Origin: Aureitalea sp. L0-47
Lineage (GTDB): Bacteria > Bacteroidota > Bacteroidia > Flavobacteriales > Flavobacteriaceae
DNA length: 62,521 nucleotides
NCBI RefSeq assembly: GCF_026126405.1
Contig: NZ_JAFMTQ010000016.1
Coordinates: 1 to 62,521, forward strand
Reading direction: 5' to 3'
Shown here: positions 8,995-17,301 of the stretch, one piece after another
Layout: every line of letters starts with the position of its first letter
How positions within the stretch are numbered: the first letter of the stretch is position 1
Made by a program: the position numbers and the translations under genes
The notes under the pieces: model-generated
What the model was told of the DNA's origin: nothing
Seen by the model: only the letters and a program-made list of their open reading frames with translations
Databases searched by the model: none

Positions 8995-9593
8995 CAGCTT
9001 CTTTTAAACTCTTTCAACGTTTTATAAAAATCTTCTTGTTCGGGTCTCTCTTGGGGAATTTCCCTAAGCGGTTCAACCTCCCATAAACTGTCGTGACAGT
9101 CTTTAGGCAACTGCTGATACAATCGTGTACCTGCCGTTTTCCATGCTATCATTTCTTCCGAAACTTCCTTGATCGCTTTAGCGGGATTACCTACTATTAA
9201 TTGTCTTTTTTCAAACTTCGACTCCGCCTTTACAAAGCTCATGGCGCCAACGATACACTCATCGCCAATTTCAGAATCATCCATAATCACCGAGTTCATC
9301 CCGATAAGGCAATTTCGCCCGAGGTTCGCTCCGTGTATAACCGCTCCGTGCCCTACATGAGCACCTTCTTTCAGCACAATGCTTTTCCCCGGAAACATGT
9401 GTACCGTACAATTCTCCTGCACATTCACACCGTCTTCCAGGATGATCTCACCCCAGTCGCCTCTTATGGCAGCTCCGGGACCTATATAACAGTCTTTTCC
9501 AATGATCACATTCCCGGTGACCGCAGCAAGCGGGTGCACGAAACTGGATTCGTGGATTACTGGTATATGTCTTTTAAAACTGTATATCATCAC
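8994..9593 (-). CDS. paaY: PaaY-like hexapeptide-repeat thioesterase
   Basis: 199 residues. Left-handed beta-helix hexapeptide repeats fill residues ~12-150 (GNVIIGKDCYIGPGAAIRGD, VGHGAVIHG, VGAMSFVKAE), with the histidines expected for the gamma-carbonic-anhydrase-like metal site. The C-terminal tail (AWKTAGTRLYQ..., WEVEPLREI) is characteristic of PaaY rather than plain carbonic anhydrase homologues. PaaY is a thioesterase thought to clear dead-end CoA adducts in phenylacetate degradation. Two in-frame ATGs (9593 and 9590) are possible. The gene begins directly beside the GIY-YIG gene's last codon, and without that insert it would adjoin paaF. Confidence 0.88.
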   Translation of the reverse strand: MMIYSFKRHIPVIHESSFVHPLAAVTGNVIIGKDCYIGPGAAIRGDWGEIILEDGVNVQENCTVHMFPGKSIVLKEGAHVGHGAVIHGANLGRNCLIGMNSVIMDDSEIGDECIVGAMSFVKAESKFEKRQLIVGNPAKAIKEVSEEMIAWKTAGTRLYQQLPKDCHDSLWEVEPLREIPQERPEQEDFYKTLKEFKRS

Positions 9594-9935
9594 TTATTCC
9601 TGCGTAGGCAGGAATCTTTTTGTTTTTAATACTGAATTTTCAATTTGATGCCAATTCAGGGCAATATCCATCCAACCTGGATTCATTTCTTCTATAAGCC
9701 TAACTTTCCACTCACGCTTCCACTTTTTCATACGCTTCTCTCTCAATGCCGCTTCAGATCCTGAATCAAATTCCTCAAAACAAACCAGCTTATCACAATT
9801 GTATCTAGCACTGAACGCATTTTTGAAAACCTTTAATTTATGTTCCCAAACTCGGGATTCGAGATCATCCGTGACGCCAGTATAAATAACACCATTCTGT
9901 TTATTCGTCATTATATACACATACCAGTTATTCAT
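9594..9935 (-). CDS. Single-domain GIY-YIG nuclease-family protein
   Basis: 113 residues. The GIY-YIG core opens the protein (WYVYIMTNKQNGVIYTGVTD, followed by the helix with Arg and His in SRVWEHK), then REKRMKKWKREWKVRLIEE as in the small YhbQ/UPF0213-like group. The conserved Tyr, Arg and Glu positions look intact, so nuclease activity is possible but unproven. The gene sits in the middle of an otherwise uninterrupted catabolic operon, between the paaF stop and the paaY start. It is bracketed by two 20-bp palindromes with identical arms; the one at its 3' end encodes its final residues (FLPTQE). It is unrelated to phenylacetate metabolism and looks like a mobile passenger. Confidence 0.88.
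   Translation of the reverse strand: MNNWYVYIMTNKQNGVIYTGVTDDLESRVWEHKLKVFKNAFSARYNCDKLVCFEEFDSGSEAALREKRMKKWKREWKVRLIEEMNPGWMDIALNWHQIENSVLKTKRFLPTQE
9596..9615. repeat. Palindrome at the 3' end of the GIY-YIG gene
   Basis: A perfect inverted repeat: ATTCCTGC (9596-9603) and GCAGGAAT (9608-9615) around the tetraloop GTAG. It overlaps the last codons of the GIY-YIG gene. Both arms are identical to those of the second copy at 9951-9970. Confidence 0.9.
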
Positions 9936-9950
9936 CTCTAATCCAATGAG

Positions 9951-9970
9951 ATTCCTGCCTTCGCAGGAAT
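9951..9970. repeat. Palindrome upstream of the GIY-YIG gene
   Basis: A perfect inverted repeat with the same arms, ATTCCTGC (9951-9958) and GCAGGAAT (9963-9970), around the different tetraloop CTTC. It touches the paaF stop codon (TAA, 9972-9970). Two matching hairpins bracketing one gene suggest a REP-like unit. Confidence 0.9.
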
Positions 9971-10722
9971 TATTTAAAACGCTTCAATGTCTCTTTAGTA
10001 AACTCAGAAAGCACTAATCTCCCGCTAATTGCAGCTCTTTCTGCCAACAATTCATCCCAGTTCTCAGTGCCTTGCCAGAATACTTTCTTCATCTCCCGCA
10101 TGGCTTCGGGGTTGTAACCGCAAAGTTGTTCAGCGAAAGCGCGAACTGCTTCATCTAATTCTTCGGTAGAATCAAAAACTTTTGCAAACAAGCCTTTCTG
10201 CCGGGCCCATTCCGCGTCGTAAAAAGCATTGGCGTCTATGGCGATCTGAGACATTCCGCTCAATCCAAGTTTACGTTCTACGGCCGGACCTACTACAAAT
10301 GGGCCAATACCCACATTCAACTCGCTCAATTTAATCGAAGCATATTTTGTTGCCATGCAAAAGTCGGTAGCCGAAGCCACACCAACTCCTCCTCCAACTG
10401 TCTTTCCCTGTATGCGCCCGATGATGAATTTCGGACACTTACGCATAGAATTGATCACATTTGCAAATCCACTGAAAAAGACCTTACCTGTCTCCGCATC
10501 TTCGATATTGATCAATTCCTTGAAGCTGGCTCCTGCACAAAAGGTGCGGTCACCGCCACTTTTCAGAATAATTACTTTTACATCATCGTTCTCCCCTGCC
10601 TCGGTAATAGTTGCCGCAAGCTTGGCCAGGATATCTCCCGGAAGACTGTTATGCGCAGGATGAAAAAACTCAATGGTTGCGATTCCGCTGCCTATATGTT
10701 CTTTGACGTAGGGTGCTGTCAT
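9970..10722 (-). CDS. paaF: Enoyl-CoA hydratase/isomerase family, PaaF-like
   Basis: 250 residues with the crotonase fold: an oxyanion-hole segment (TFCAGASFKEL, residues ~61-71) and the second loop (GKTVGGGVGVASATDF, ~105-120). By position it should hydrate 2,3-dehydroadipyl-CoA late in phenylacetate catabolism, because the better PaaG candidate lies at 16013-16795. The region where hydratases carry the second catalytic Glu reads LNVGIGPFVVGPAVERKLG and deviates from the usual pattern, so the exact reaction is less certain than the family. It lies 10 bp after paaZ. Confidence 0.78.
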   Translation of the reverse strand: MTAPYVKEHIGSGIATIEFFHPAHNSLPGDILAKLAATITEAGENDDVKVIILKSGGDRTFCAGASFKELINIEDAETGKVFFSGFANVINSMRKCPKFIIGRIQGKTVGGGVGVASATDFCMATKYASIKLSELNVGIGPFVVGPAVERKLGLSGMSQIAIDANAFYDAEWARQKGLFAKVFDSTEELDEAVRAFAEQLCGYNPEAMREMKKVFWQGTENWDELLAERAAISGRLVLSEFTKETLKRFK

Positions 10723-10732
10723 AAATTCAATC

Positions 10733-13228
10733 TTAGATCAATCCGAATTGTTCGAAATGATGGTTCAGGTGTTTGCGTTCAAGCAGGTACCATTCGAAAC
10801 GGTTCAATTCTCCAAACACCACATTCTTAGTTACCGCTTCAGGGTTTTCTTTAAAGAAATCCAGGTATTCCTGTCGCGCTTCAAGCAATCTCGCTTTTGC
10901 AGTGGCAAGGTCCGGATGCCTTAATTTCGCCATTTCAGATTTCTCCCTCAATGGGAAGTCGTACCCTTGGGGCATTTTTTCATAATTGTACAAAGTGGCG
11001 TGAACCTTTTCCAATATCTTTTCCGGGGTTGAGATCTCAAAATCCTGTATCTCTCCAGAAGCTATCCTGTAAGTATACTCCAAATGCTCCAGCATATGTT
11101 GTGGCATTAAGTCACCCCAGGCCGGCTTGGAATCCTCAGTTAGATTCGCCAGGCATTCGGCTATCTTCTCATCAGTCATCTCCACGAAAGTGGTTTGTTT
11201 CTTCTGAACCATCGTAAGAACGGTAACAACTGCCACCAATTCATCTTCCTGATCGAAGACCTCTCCGTACCACTTCACAATTCCGCTAGGCAATTCTGTT
11301 CCGCGCTGCTCGCGATCAATCTTCTGTTTACAGGTAAGTCGGACGTAAATAGTATCGTTATGATAGATCGGCCGAAGGAAACGGCAATCTTCCAGTCCGT
11401 AATTCGCTGCGACAGGTCCTTTATTTGGGTATACGAACAATCCAGCAGCCGCGGCTAGCAGAAAATATCCGTGCGCCGTTCGCTTTTCGAATATGCTACC
11501 GTCCAAAGAGGTGATATCGGTATGCGCATAGAAGTGATCCCAGGTAAGGTTTGCGAAATTAACGATATCTCCATCCGTGATGGTGCGTTTATGTGTTTTA
11601 AGCGACATGCCCGCTTCAATATCTTCCCAATAATATTTAAACGGGTGTTGCTCTGCTTCTTTATAGGCTCCTTTCGGCTGGTAAATTCCTGTAACTTCGG
11701 TAAGTGTGGTTGGTGTGCCCTGTACGGCACAACGTTGCAGATAGTGCTTAACACCGCGCATTCCACCCATTTCTTCTCCTCCTCCTGCTCGTCCGGGACC
11801 TCCGTGAATAAGCGTGGGTAGTGGCGACCCATGGCCCGTACTCACCCTGGCATTCTCCCGGTTCAGTACTAAAATTCGTCCGTGATGTGAGGCTGCGCCA
11901 ATCACATAATCTTTAGCTATCGAATCGTCATAGGTAGCAATCGAGGAAACCAGCGATCCTTTTCCCATCTGTGAAAGAGTGATCGCTTCCTGCAGGTCTT
12001 TATAAGGCATTAATGTGCTCACTGGGCCAAATGCTTCGGTAATATGAGCTGCCTCGTTTTTGAACGGGTCGTTCTCCCTAAGTAGGATCGGCTTCAAAAA
12101 TGCACCTTTTTGGGCATCAGCACCAATGGTTTCAACTGAATCGAGATCACCATATACTATATCAGCGGTCTTAGCGATCTTAGCTACCTGTTCTCTAACT
12201 GACTGCCGTTGCGCATCACTAACCAGGGCTCCCATTCGGACTTCCTGTAGTCTCGGGTCTCCAATGGTAACCTTATCCAGCTGCTGCCCGAGTGCGATCT
12301 GAACATCCTCCATTAGTTTTTCAGGAACAATGATCCGGCGAATGGCGGTACATTTCTGTCCTGCCTTCACCGTCATCTCCTTACGAACCTCTTTTATGAA
12401 AAGGTCGAATTCCGGTGTACCCGGAACAGCATCTTCTCCCAGGATAGAGGCATTCAGGGAATCGGCCTCCATAGTGAATGGAACTGATTCTTCGATTAGC
12501 TGCGGATGATTTCTAAGTTGTTTTCCAGTAATGGCAGATCCCGTGAAGGTAACCACATCCTGTGATTGCACTGTATCTAATATATTTCTTGCAGTGCCAC
12601 TGATCAACTGTAAGGCACCTTCAGGAAGAATTCCCGAAGTCACTATCTCCCTAACCACAGCTTCGGCTAAGTAAGCCGTTTGTGGAGCGGGTAGCACCAC
12701 GGCGGGCATTCCGGCCATCCAGTTCACGGCACATTTCTCCAGCATTCCCCAAACCGGGAAGTTAAAAGCGTTTATGTGAACCGCCACCCCTCTTCTCGGG
12801 ACCATGATGTGATGTGCCATAAACCTACCCCCGCGGGACAAGTCAATAGGCTCACCTTCTACATGATAAGACTGATTTGGAAACAATTTCCGAAGAGAGG
12901 CATTGGCAAATAGGTTTCCAAAACCACCCTCTATATCGATCCAGCTATCTACCTTGGTAGCCCCGGTTCGAAAGCTGAGGTCGTAAAAGGAATCTTTGTG
13001 TTTGGTGAGGTATAGCGCGAGTTTCTTCAGCATTAATCCACGTTGCTGAAAGGTCATTCTGCGAAGTGTTTCTCCTTTATCGCGTCCATATTGCAAGATG
13101 GATGGAACATCCAGGCCTTCAACAGTCACAGAAGTGAATTGCTCACCCGTAACGGCGTCAAATACCGGAGCTCCGTCACCCGATCCGTCTAGCCATTTTC
13201 CCGAAACGTAATGTTGTGTTTTTTTCAT
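10733..13228 (-). CDS. paaZ: PaaZ ring-opening enzyme with an extra C-terminal domain
   Basis: 831 residues. Residues 1-~520 form an aldehyde dehydrogenase with Glu254 (FTMEADSLN) and nucleophile Cys293 (GQKCTAIRR). Residues ~535-675 form a MaoC-like hot-dog hydratase (DIVNFANLTWDHFYAHTD). In known PaaZ the hydratase opens the oxepin-CoA ring and the dehydrogenase oxidises the semialdehyde. The E. coli protein ends here, near residue 680. This one adds ~150 residues with MPQHMLEHLEYTY and a terminal RKHLNHHFEQFGL, histidine-bearing helices like those of DUF1569/DinB-type four-helix proteins. The extra domain's role is unknown; it might bind metal or stabilise the assembly. The gene starts 2 bp after paaJ. 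Confidence 0.92.
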   Translation of the reverse strand: MKKTQHYVSGKWLDGSGDGAPVFDAVTGEQFTSVTVEGLDVPSILQYGRDKGETLRRMTFQQRGLMLKKLALYLTKHKDSFYDLSFRTGATKVDSWIDIEGGFGNLFANASLRKLFPNQSYHVEGEPIDLSRGGRFMAHHIMVPRRGVAVHINAFNFPVWGMLEKCAVNWMAGMPAVVLPAPQTAYLAEAVVREIVTSGILPEGALQLISGTARNILDTVQSQDVVTFTGSAITGKQLRNHPQLIEESVPFTMEADSLNASILGEDAVPGTPEFDLFIKEVRKEMTVKAGQKCTAIRRIIVPEKLMEDVQIALGQQLDKVTIGDPRLQEVRMGALVSDAQRQSVREQVAKIAKTADIVYGDLDSVETIGADAQKGAFLKPILLRENDPFKNEAAHITEAFGPVSTLMPYKDLQEAITLSQMGKGSLVSSIATYDDSIAKDYVIGAASHHGRILVLNRENARVSTGHGSPLPTLIHGGPGRAGGGEEMGGMRGVKHYLQRCAVQGTPTTLTEVTGIYQPKGAYKEAEQHPFKYYWEDIEAGMSLKTHKRTITDGDIVNFANLTWDHFYAHTDITSLDGSIFEKRTAHGYFLLAAAAGLFVYPNKGPVAANYGLEDCRFLRPIYHNDTIYVRLTCKQKIDREQRGTELPSGIVKWYGEVFDQEDELVAVVTVLTMVQKKQTTFVEMTDEKIAECLANLTEDSKPAWGDLMPQHMLEHLEYTYRIASGEIQDFEISTPEKILEKVHATLYNYEKMPQGYDFPLREKSEMAKLRHPDLATAKARLLEARQEYLDFFKENPEAVTKNVVFGELNRFEWYLLERKHLNHHFEQFGLI

Positions 13229-13230
13229 GC

Positions 13231-14442
13231 TTAGAAATTTGCGTTTTCAATCACCGCTGCATATCCCTGGCCCACTCCCACACACATGGTGATAAGAGCG
13301 TAGCGCTTATTTTGTTCTCTTAATTCCAAGGCAGCCGAATAGGCAATTCGCGCTCCGGTTACTCCCAGTGGGTGGCCGATAGCTATCGAGCCGCCGTTCG
13401 GGTTGATTCTTGGGTCATCATCGTCAAGCCCCCATTCCCGTATGCAAGCAAGCGCCTGGGAGGCAAATGCTTCATTCAATTCTATTATATCGATGTCATC
13501 CATCGATAGTCCGGCTTTCTCCAATGCTTTATTACTGGCTTCAACCGGGCCTATTCCCATGATCCTTGGTTCAACACCAACCACAGCCGAACTAACGATT
13601 CGCGCCAGTGGATTCAGATTGTATTTCTGAACGGCCTCTTCCGAAGCTATAATAGTAGCCGCAGCACCATCATTTAATCCGGAACTATTTCCAGCCGTAA
13701 CACTACCCTCCTTTTTGAAAGCAGGTCTGAGTTTCGCAAGCACCTCCTTGGTAGTACCTGGCTTGACAAATTCATCTTCAGAAAAGATAATTGGATCCTT
13801 TTTTCGCTGCGGAATAGACACCTCAACGATCTCCATACCTAGTCGGCCATTTTGCTGGGCCTTGGCAGCCTTCATTTGACTCCAATACGCAAATGCATCC
13901 TGGTCCTCCCGAGAGATATTGTATTTTTCCACCAGGTTTTCGGCCGTGTTCCCCATACCATCTGTTCCGTACATTTCGTGCATCTTCGCATTTACAAATC
14001 GCCAACCAAAACTGGAATCGTACATCTTCGAATCATTTCCGAAGGCTGAAGATGGCTTAGCGATCACATAGGGTCCGCGAGTCATATTTTCCACTCCCCC
14101 TGATATAAACAGGTCACCATCACCGGCTTTGATCGCTCTGTTCGCCTGGATAATAGCAGAAAGTCCGCTGCTGCACAGTCTGTTGACTGTTTCACCGGGC
14201 ACGGTGAATGGCAGTCCTGCCAGCAGCAGCGCCATACGCGCTACATTCCTGTTATCTTCGCCTGCCTGGTTGGCACATCCCATGATCACGTCGTCATAGG
14301 CATCCTTAGGTATGCCAGGATTTCGCTCCACCACTTCTTTAATCACATGAGCCGCAAGATCGTCAGTACGAACCTTGCTAAGTGTACCTTTGTAATTCCC
14401 GATAGGTGTTCGAACACCGTCTATGATATATGCTTCTTTCAT
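13231..14442 (-). CDS. paaJ: 3-oxoadipyl-CoA thiolase
   Basis: 403 residues, thiolase fold. The nucleophilic Cys is in VNRLCSSGLSAI (near residue 91), the catalytic His in GGSIAIGHPLGVTGARI and the second Cys in TMCVGVGQGYA. In the phenylacetate pathway it cleaves 3-oxoadipyl-CoA to succinyl-CoA and acetyl-CoA and also acts one step earlier on the 3-oxo-dehydrosuberyl-CoA intermediate. Flanking paaI and paaZ support PaaJ over a general acetyl-CoA acetyltransferase. It starts 1 bp after the paaI stop. Confidence 0.9.
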   Translation of the reverse strand: MKEAYIIDGVRTPIGNYKGTLSKVRTDDLAAHVIKEVVERNPGIPKDAYDDVIMGCANQAGEDNRNVARMALLLAGLPFTVPGETVNRLCSSGLSAIIQANRAIKAGDGDLFISGGVENMTRGPYVIAKPSSAFGNDSKMYDSSFGWRFVNAKMHEMYGTDGMGNTAENLVEKYNISREDQDAFAYWSQMKAAKAQQNGRLGMEIVEVSIPQRKKDPIIFSEDEFVKPGTTKEVLAKLRPAFKKEGSVTAGNSSGLNDGAAATIIASEEAVQKYNLNPLARIVSSAVVGVEPRIMGIGPVEASNKALEKAGLSMDDIDIIELNEAFASQALACIREWGLDDDDPRINPNGGSIAIGHPLGVTGARIAYSAALELREQNKRYALITMCVGVGQGYAAVIENANF

Positions 14443-14443
14443 A

Positions 14444-14851
14444 TTATTTCCAATCTAAGGACGATCGATAAACCATTCCTTTGAACAACGCAACGATCTC
14501 GTCGCCCCGTCGTACTTCGATAACATTAAATGCCACCTTTGTTTTAACTATATCGATGATCGCCTCTGCTTCCAGGTAATCACCAACTTTTATCTCGGCC
14601 ACATGATTAATGGATGTTTCAATGGAAACCGCCATTTTTCCATGGGAGTTGGCCGCAAAGCCAAAGGCAGTATCAGCTAAGGAATAACTGATGCCTCCAT
14701 GCGCATTTCCCATACTGTTCAGCATCTCCTCACGTACCGTCATCCCCACCTTGCACCTGCCAATTTCAGATTCCACGATCTCTATCCCCAACCAGCTACT
14801 AAAAGCATCCTGGGATAACATCTTATGTGGAATCTTCTTACCTTCTATCAT
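14444..14851 (-). CDS. paaI: PaaI-type hot-dog thioesterase
   Basis: 135 residues, single hot-dog domain. The motif NSMGNAHGGISYSLADTAFG carries the catalytic Asn/Asp region of PaaI. The enzyme hydrolyses ring-hydroxylated phenylacetyl-CoA side products and frees CoA. It sits 1 bp after paaH and 1 bp before paaJ, as expected for a co-translated paa gene. Confidence 0.9.
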   Translation of the reverse strand: MIEGKKIPHKMLSQDAFSSWLGIEIVESEIGRCKVGMTVREEMLNSMGNAHGGISYSLADTAFGFAANSHGKMAVSIETSINHVAEIKVGDYLEAEAIIDIVKTKVAFNVIEVRRGDEIVALFKGMVYRSSLDWK

Positions 14852-14852
14852 T

Positions 14853-16013
14853 TTAAAAGAAGGTTTTTTGTTCTTTGTTCATTCTTCTTAGCATTGGACT
14901 GCAACGATACCGGTCTTCCCGGTATTCATCATACAGGCCGTCCAGTTTGTTCACACACCATTCGATACCTTTTTCATCGGCCCAGGCAAGCAGACCTTTA
15001 GGGTAATTTACTCCCTTGGTCATGGCATTGTCTATATCGTCGGCACTGGCGATATTCCAGAATAGGGCATCCGCCGCCTCGTTAATTAGCATGACAAGGA
15101 TTCGATCGAATATCTTTTGGGCCAACCCAACATTTTCATGTACTTCGGGATTGGTCGCCCCTTCTTTGTAGTTGTAATAACCTTTTCCTGTTTTTCTACC
15201 GAAATAACCGGCTTCGGCCAGGCGTTTCTGTGTGAAGGAAGGCGTGTAGCGAGGGTCGTAATAGAAAGCTTCGAATACGGTTTCGGTTACGGTATAATTG
15301 ATGTCATTTCCAATAAAATCCATCAATTCAAAAGGACCCATTCTGAAACCACCAATAGATTTCATAGCCCAGTCGATAGTTGCAACGTTGGCAATTCCTT
15401 CTTCATAGATCCGCAGTGCTTCACCATAAAAAGGTCGAGCAACACGGTTTACGATGAATCCGGGCGTGTCCTTCACCACTGCAATTGTTTTTCCCCAGGA
15501 TTCTATGGTCTCAATTGCAATGTTCTTTGTTTTGTCTGAAGTCTGAACCGCAGGTACGATCTCTACCAGCCTCATTAGTGGTGCTGGGTTGAAGAAGTGG
15601 ATACCTATACATCGTTTCGGACTCTTTAAAGCCGATGCAATAGACGCAATAGAAAGGGAGGATGTATTGGATGCGAAGATTGTCTTTTTGGAGACGATCT
15701 TCTGTAATTTCTGAAACAACTCCTGCTTGATCTTGAGGTCTTCGATGATGGCTTCGATCACCAGGTCTGAATCTGATAAAGCATCTAATGCATTTACGTA
15801 CTTTATGTTACCGTGTATCCTTTCTTTTTCTTCTGAAGTGATCCGGCCTTTTTCAATTAGTCGGTTGAGAATTTTGATCAGGGCTTGTTCCGCCTTTTGC
15901 AGTGCCTCAGGGTTTGTATCGTAAAGGCATACATTACATCCTGCCGTTGCCGCTACCTGGGCAATACCCGAACCCATGGTTCCCGAACCGATAATACCTA
16001 CGTTCTTTATCAT
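14853..16013 (-). CDS. paaH: 3-hydroxyacyl-CoA dehydrogenase, PaaH-like
   Basis: 386 residues. An N-terminal Rossmann domain (VGIIGSGTMGSGIAQVAA) binds NAD+, and a helical C-terminal domain follows. The NTSSLSI and IGIHFFNPAPLMRLVE segments carry the conserved Ser and catalytic His of the family. It oxidises 3-hydroxyadipyl-CoA to 3-oxoadipyl-CoA. Its ATG overlaps the paaG stop (TAATG at 16015-16011), so the two are coupled. It has a single dehydrogenase unit rather than the ~500-residue duplicated form of E. coli PaaH. Confidence 0.9.
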   Translation of the reverse strand: MIKNVGIIGSGTMGSGIAQVAATAGCNVCLYDTNPEALQKAEQALIKILNRLIEKGRITSEEKERIHGNIKYVNALDALSDSDLVIEAIIEDLKIKQELFQKLQKIVSKKTIFASNTSSLSIASIASALKSPKRCIGIHFFNPAPLMRLVEIVPAVQTSDKTKNIAIETIESWGKTIAVVKDTPGFIVNRVARPFYGEALRIYEEGIANVATIDWAMKSIGGFRMGPFELMDFIGNDINYTVTETVFEAFYYDPRYTPSFTQKRLAEAGYFGRKTGKGYYNYKEGATNPEVHENVGLAQKIFDRILVMLINEAADALFWNIASADDIDNAMTKGVNYPKGLLAWADEKGIEWCVNKLDGLYDEYREDRYRCSPMLRRMNKEQKTFF

Positions 16014-16795
16014 TATTTTCCTTTGAAGACAGGTTTACGTTTTTCAACAAAAGCGGCTACGCCTTCTGCATAATCTTCACTTTGTGCCGACTCGATCTGG
16101 TATTCTGATTCCATGTCCAATTGTTGATCCAGCGTATTGGACATAGACGCGTTCAATAACTTCTTTGTATATCCCAGAGCTTGGGTAGGCATCTTGGCCA
16201 ATGTATTCGCGGTTTTCTCAACGGTTTCTCTAAAGTCTTCAGCAGAAACCACCTTGTACACCATTCCCAATCGCTCCGCTTCTTCGGCGCTAACCTTATC
16301 ACCTAACATCATCAAAGCAGAGGCTTTTTGGAAACCGATCAATCTCGGTAAAAAGAAAGTTCCCGCACTATCGGGAACCAAACCTATTTTACTAAATGCC
16401 TGTATGAAACTCGATCCTTCGGAAGCAATTACAATATCACAGGCCAATGCAATATTGGCGCCGGCCCCCGCAGCAACGCCATTCACCGCGGCGATTACAG
16501 GTTTTTCAATGGCCCGGATCCGCCTGATGATTGGATTGTAATGTTCTTCAAGTATTTTTTTGAATCCTGGATTGAGGTCGGGAGTAGTTACTTCCTTCAG
16601 GTCCTGTCCGGCGCAAAAGGCCTTACCATTTCCCGTGATCACTAAAGCGCGAACCTCGGCATCAGCCTCACATACATCCAGTTCATCCTGGAACAGCAAA
16701 GCCATTTCCCTGTTGAAGCTGTTGAATACTTCAGGTCGGTTCAAATGAAGCCACGCCACGCCATCGGTGATCTTTTTTTCTATTGATACACTCAT
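16013..16795 (-). CDS. paaG: Epoxyphenylacetyl-CoA isomerase (crotonase family)
   Basis: 260 residues, crotonase fold with FCAGQDLKEV (oxyanion hole) and FSKIGLVPDSAGTFFLPRLI. The Asp in VPDSAGT replaces the hydratase Glu and is the expected catalytic acid of PaaG. It isomerises the ring-1,2-epoxide to the oxepin-CoA. The position between paaD and paaH fits. It lies 1 bp after the paaD stop. Confidence 0.9.
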   Translation of the reverse strand: MSVSIEKKITDGVAWLHLNRPEVFNSFNREMALLFQDELDVCEADAEVRALVITGNGKAFCAGQDLKEVTTPDLNPGFKKILEEHYNPIIRRIRAIEKPVIAAVNGVAAGAGANIALACDIVIASEGSSFIQAFSKIGLVPDSAGTFFLPRLIGFQKASALMMLGDKVSAEEAERLGMVYKVVSAEDFRETVEKTANTLAKMPTQALGYTKKLLNASMSNTLDQQLDMESEYQIESAQSEDYAEGVAAFVEKRKPVFKGK

Positions 16796-16796
16796 A

Positions 16797-17300
16797 TTAT
16801 TTCAAACATTTAAAATAATCGAAAGGCTCCTTGCAATCATCACACTGAAACAGTGCTTTACAGGCGGTGGAACCAAACTGACTCACAACATGGGTATTGG
16901 TGCTACCACAGTTGGTACATTTTACTATTCGCTGATTGCCCAGCAAGGCATCTTTATCGGCAGTTTCCTCCAGTGGAGGCGCGATTCCGTAGGCTTCCAT
17001 CTTCTGTTTGCCTTCCTCACTCATCCAATCGGTGGTCCACGCCGGAGCTAATACAAGTTCCACTGTGGCCTCCATTCCATGTACTTTGAAGGCCGCTTTC
17101 AGGTCATCGCTTATTACATCCATGGCCGGGCAACCCGAGTAGGTTGGTGTGAGTTTTATCTGCACTATTCCATCCTTCAATACAGCTTCACGGATCACCC
17201 CCATGTCCAAAACGGTAAGCACCGGGATCTCAGGGTCTGCTACTTCCTGGAGTATAGGGATCAATTCGCGTTCAATATTCGGATGAAGATCTATTGTCAT
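16797..17300 (-). CDS. paaD: Phenylacetyl-CoA epoxidase subunit PaaD
   Basis: 167 residues. The N-terminal two-thirds is a MIP18/DUF59-type domain (VADPEIPVLTVLDMGVIRE and the TYSGCPAM cysteine). The C-terminus has four cysteines in two pairs (CTNCGS and CDDCKE), typical of PaaD. PaaD is needed for Fe-S or di-iron maturation of the epoxidase rather than catalysis. It lies 1 bp after paaC and before paaG. Confidence 0.93.
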   Translation of the reverse strand: MTIDLHPNIERELIPILQEVADPEIPVLTVLDMGVIREAVLKDGIVQIKLTPTYSGCPAMDVISDDLKAAFKVHGMEATVELVLAPAWTTDWMSEEGKQKMEAYGIAPPLEETADKDALLGNQRIVKCTNCGSTNTHVVSQFGSTACKALFQCDDCKEPFDYFKCLK

Positions 17301-17301
17301 A

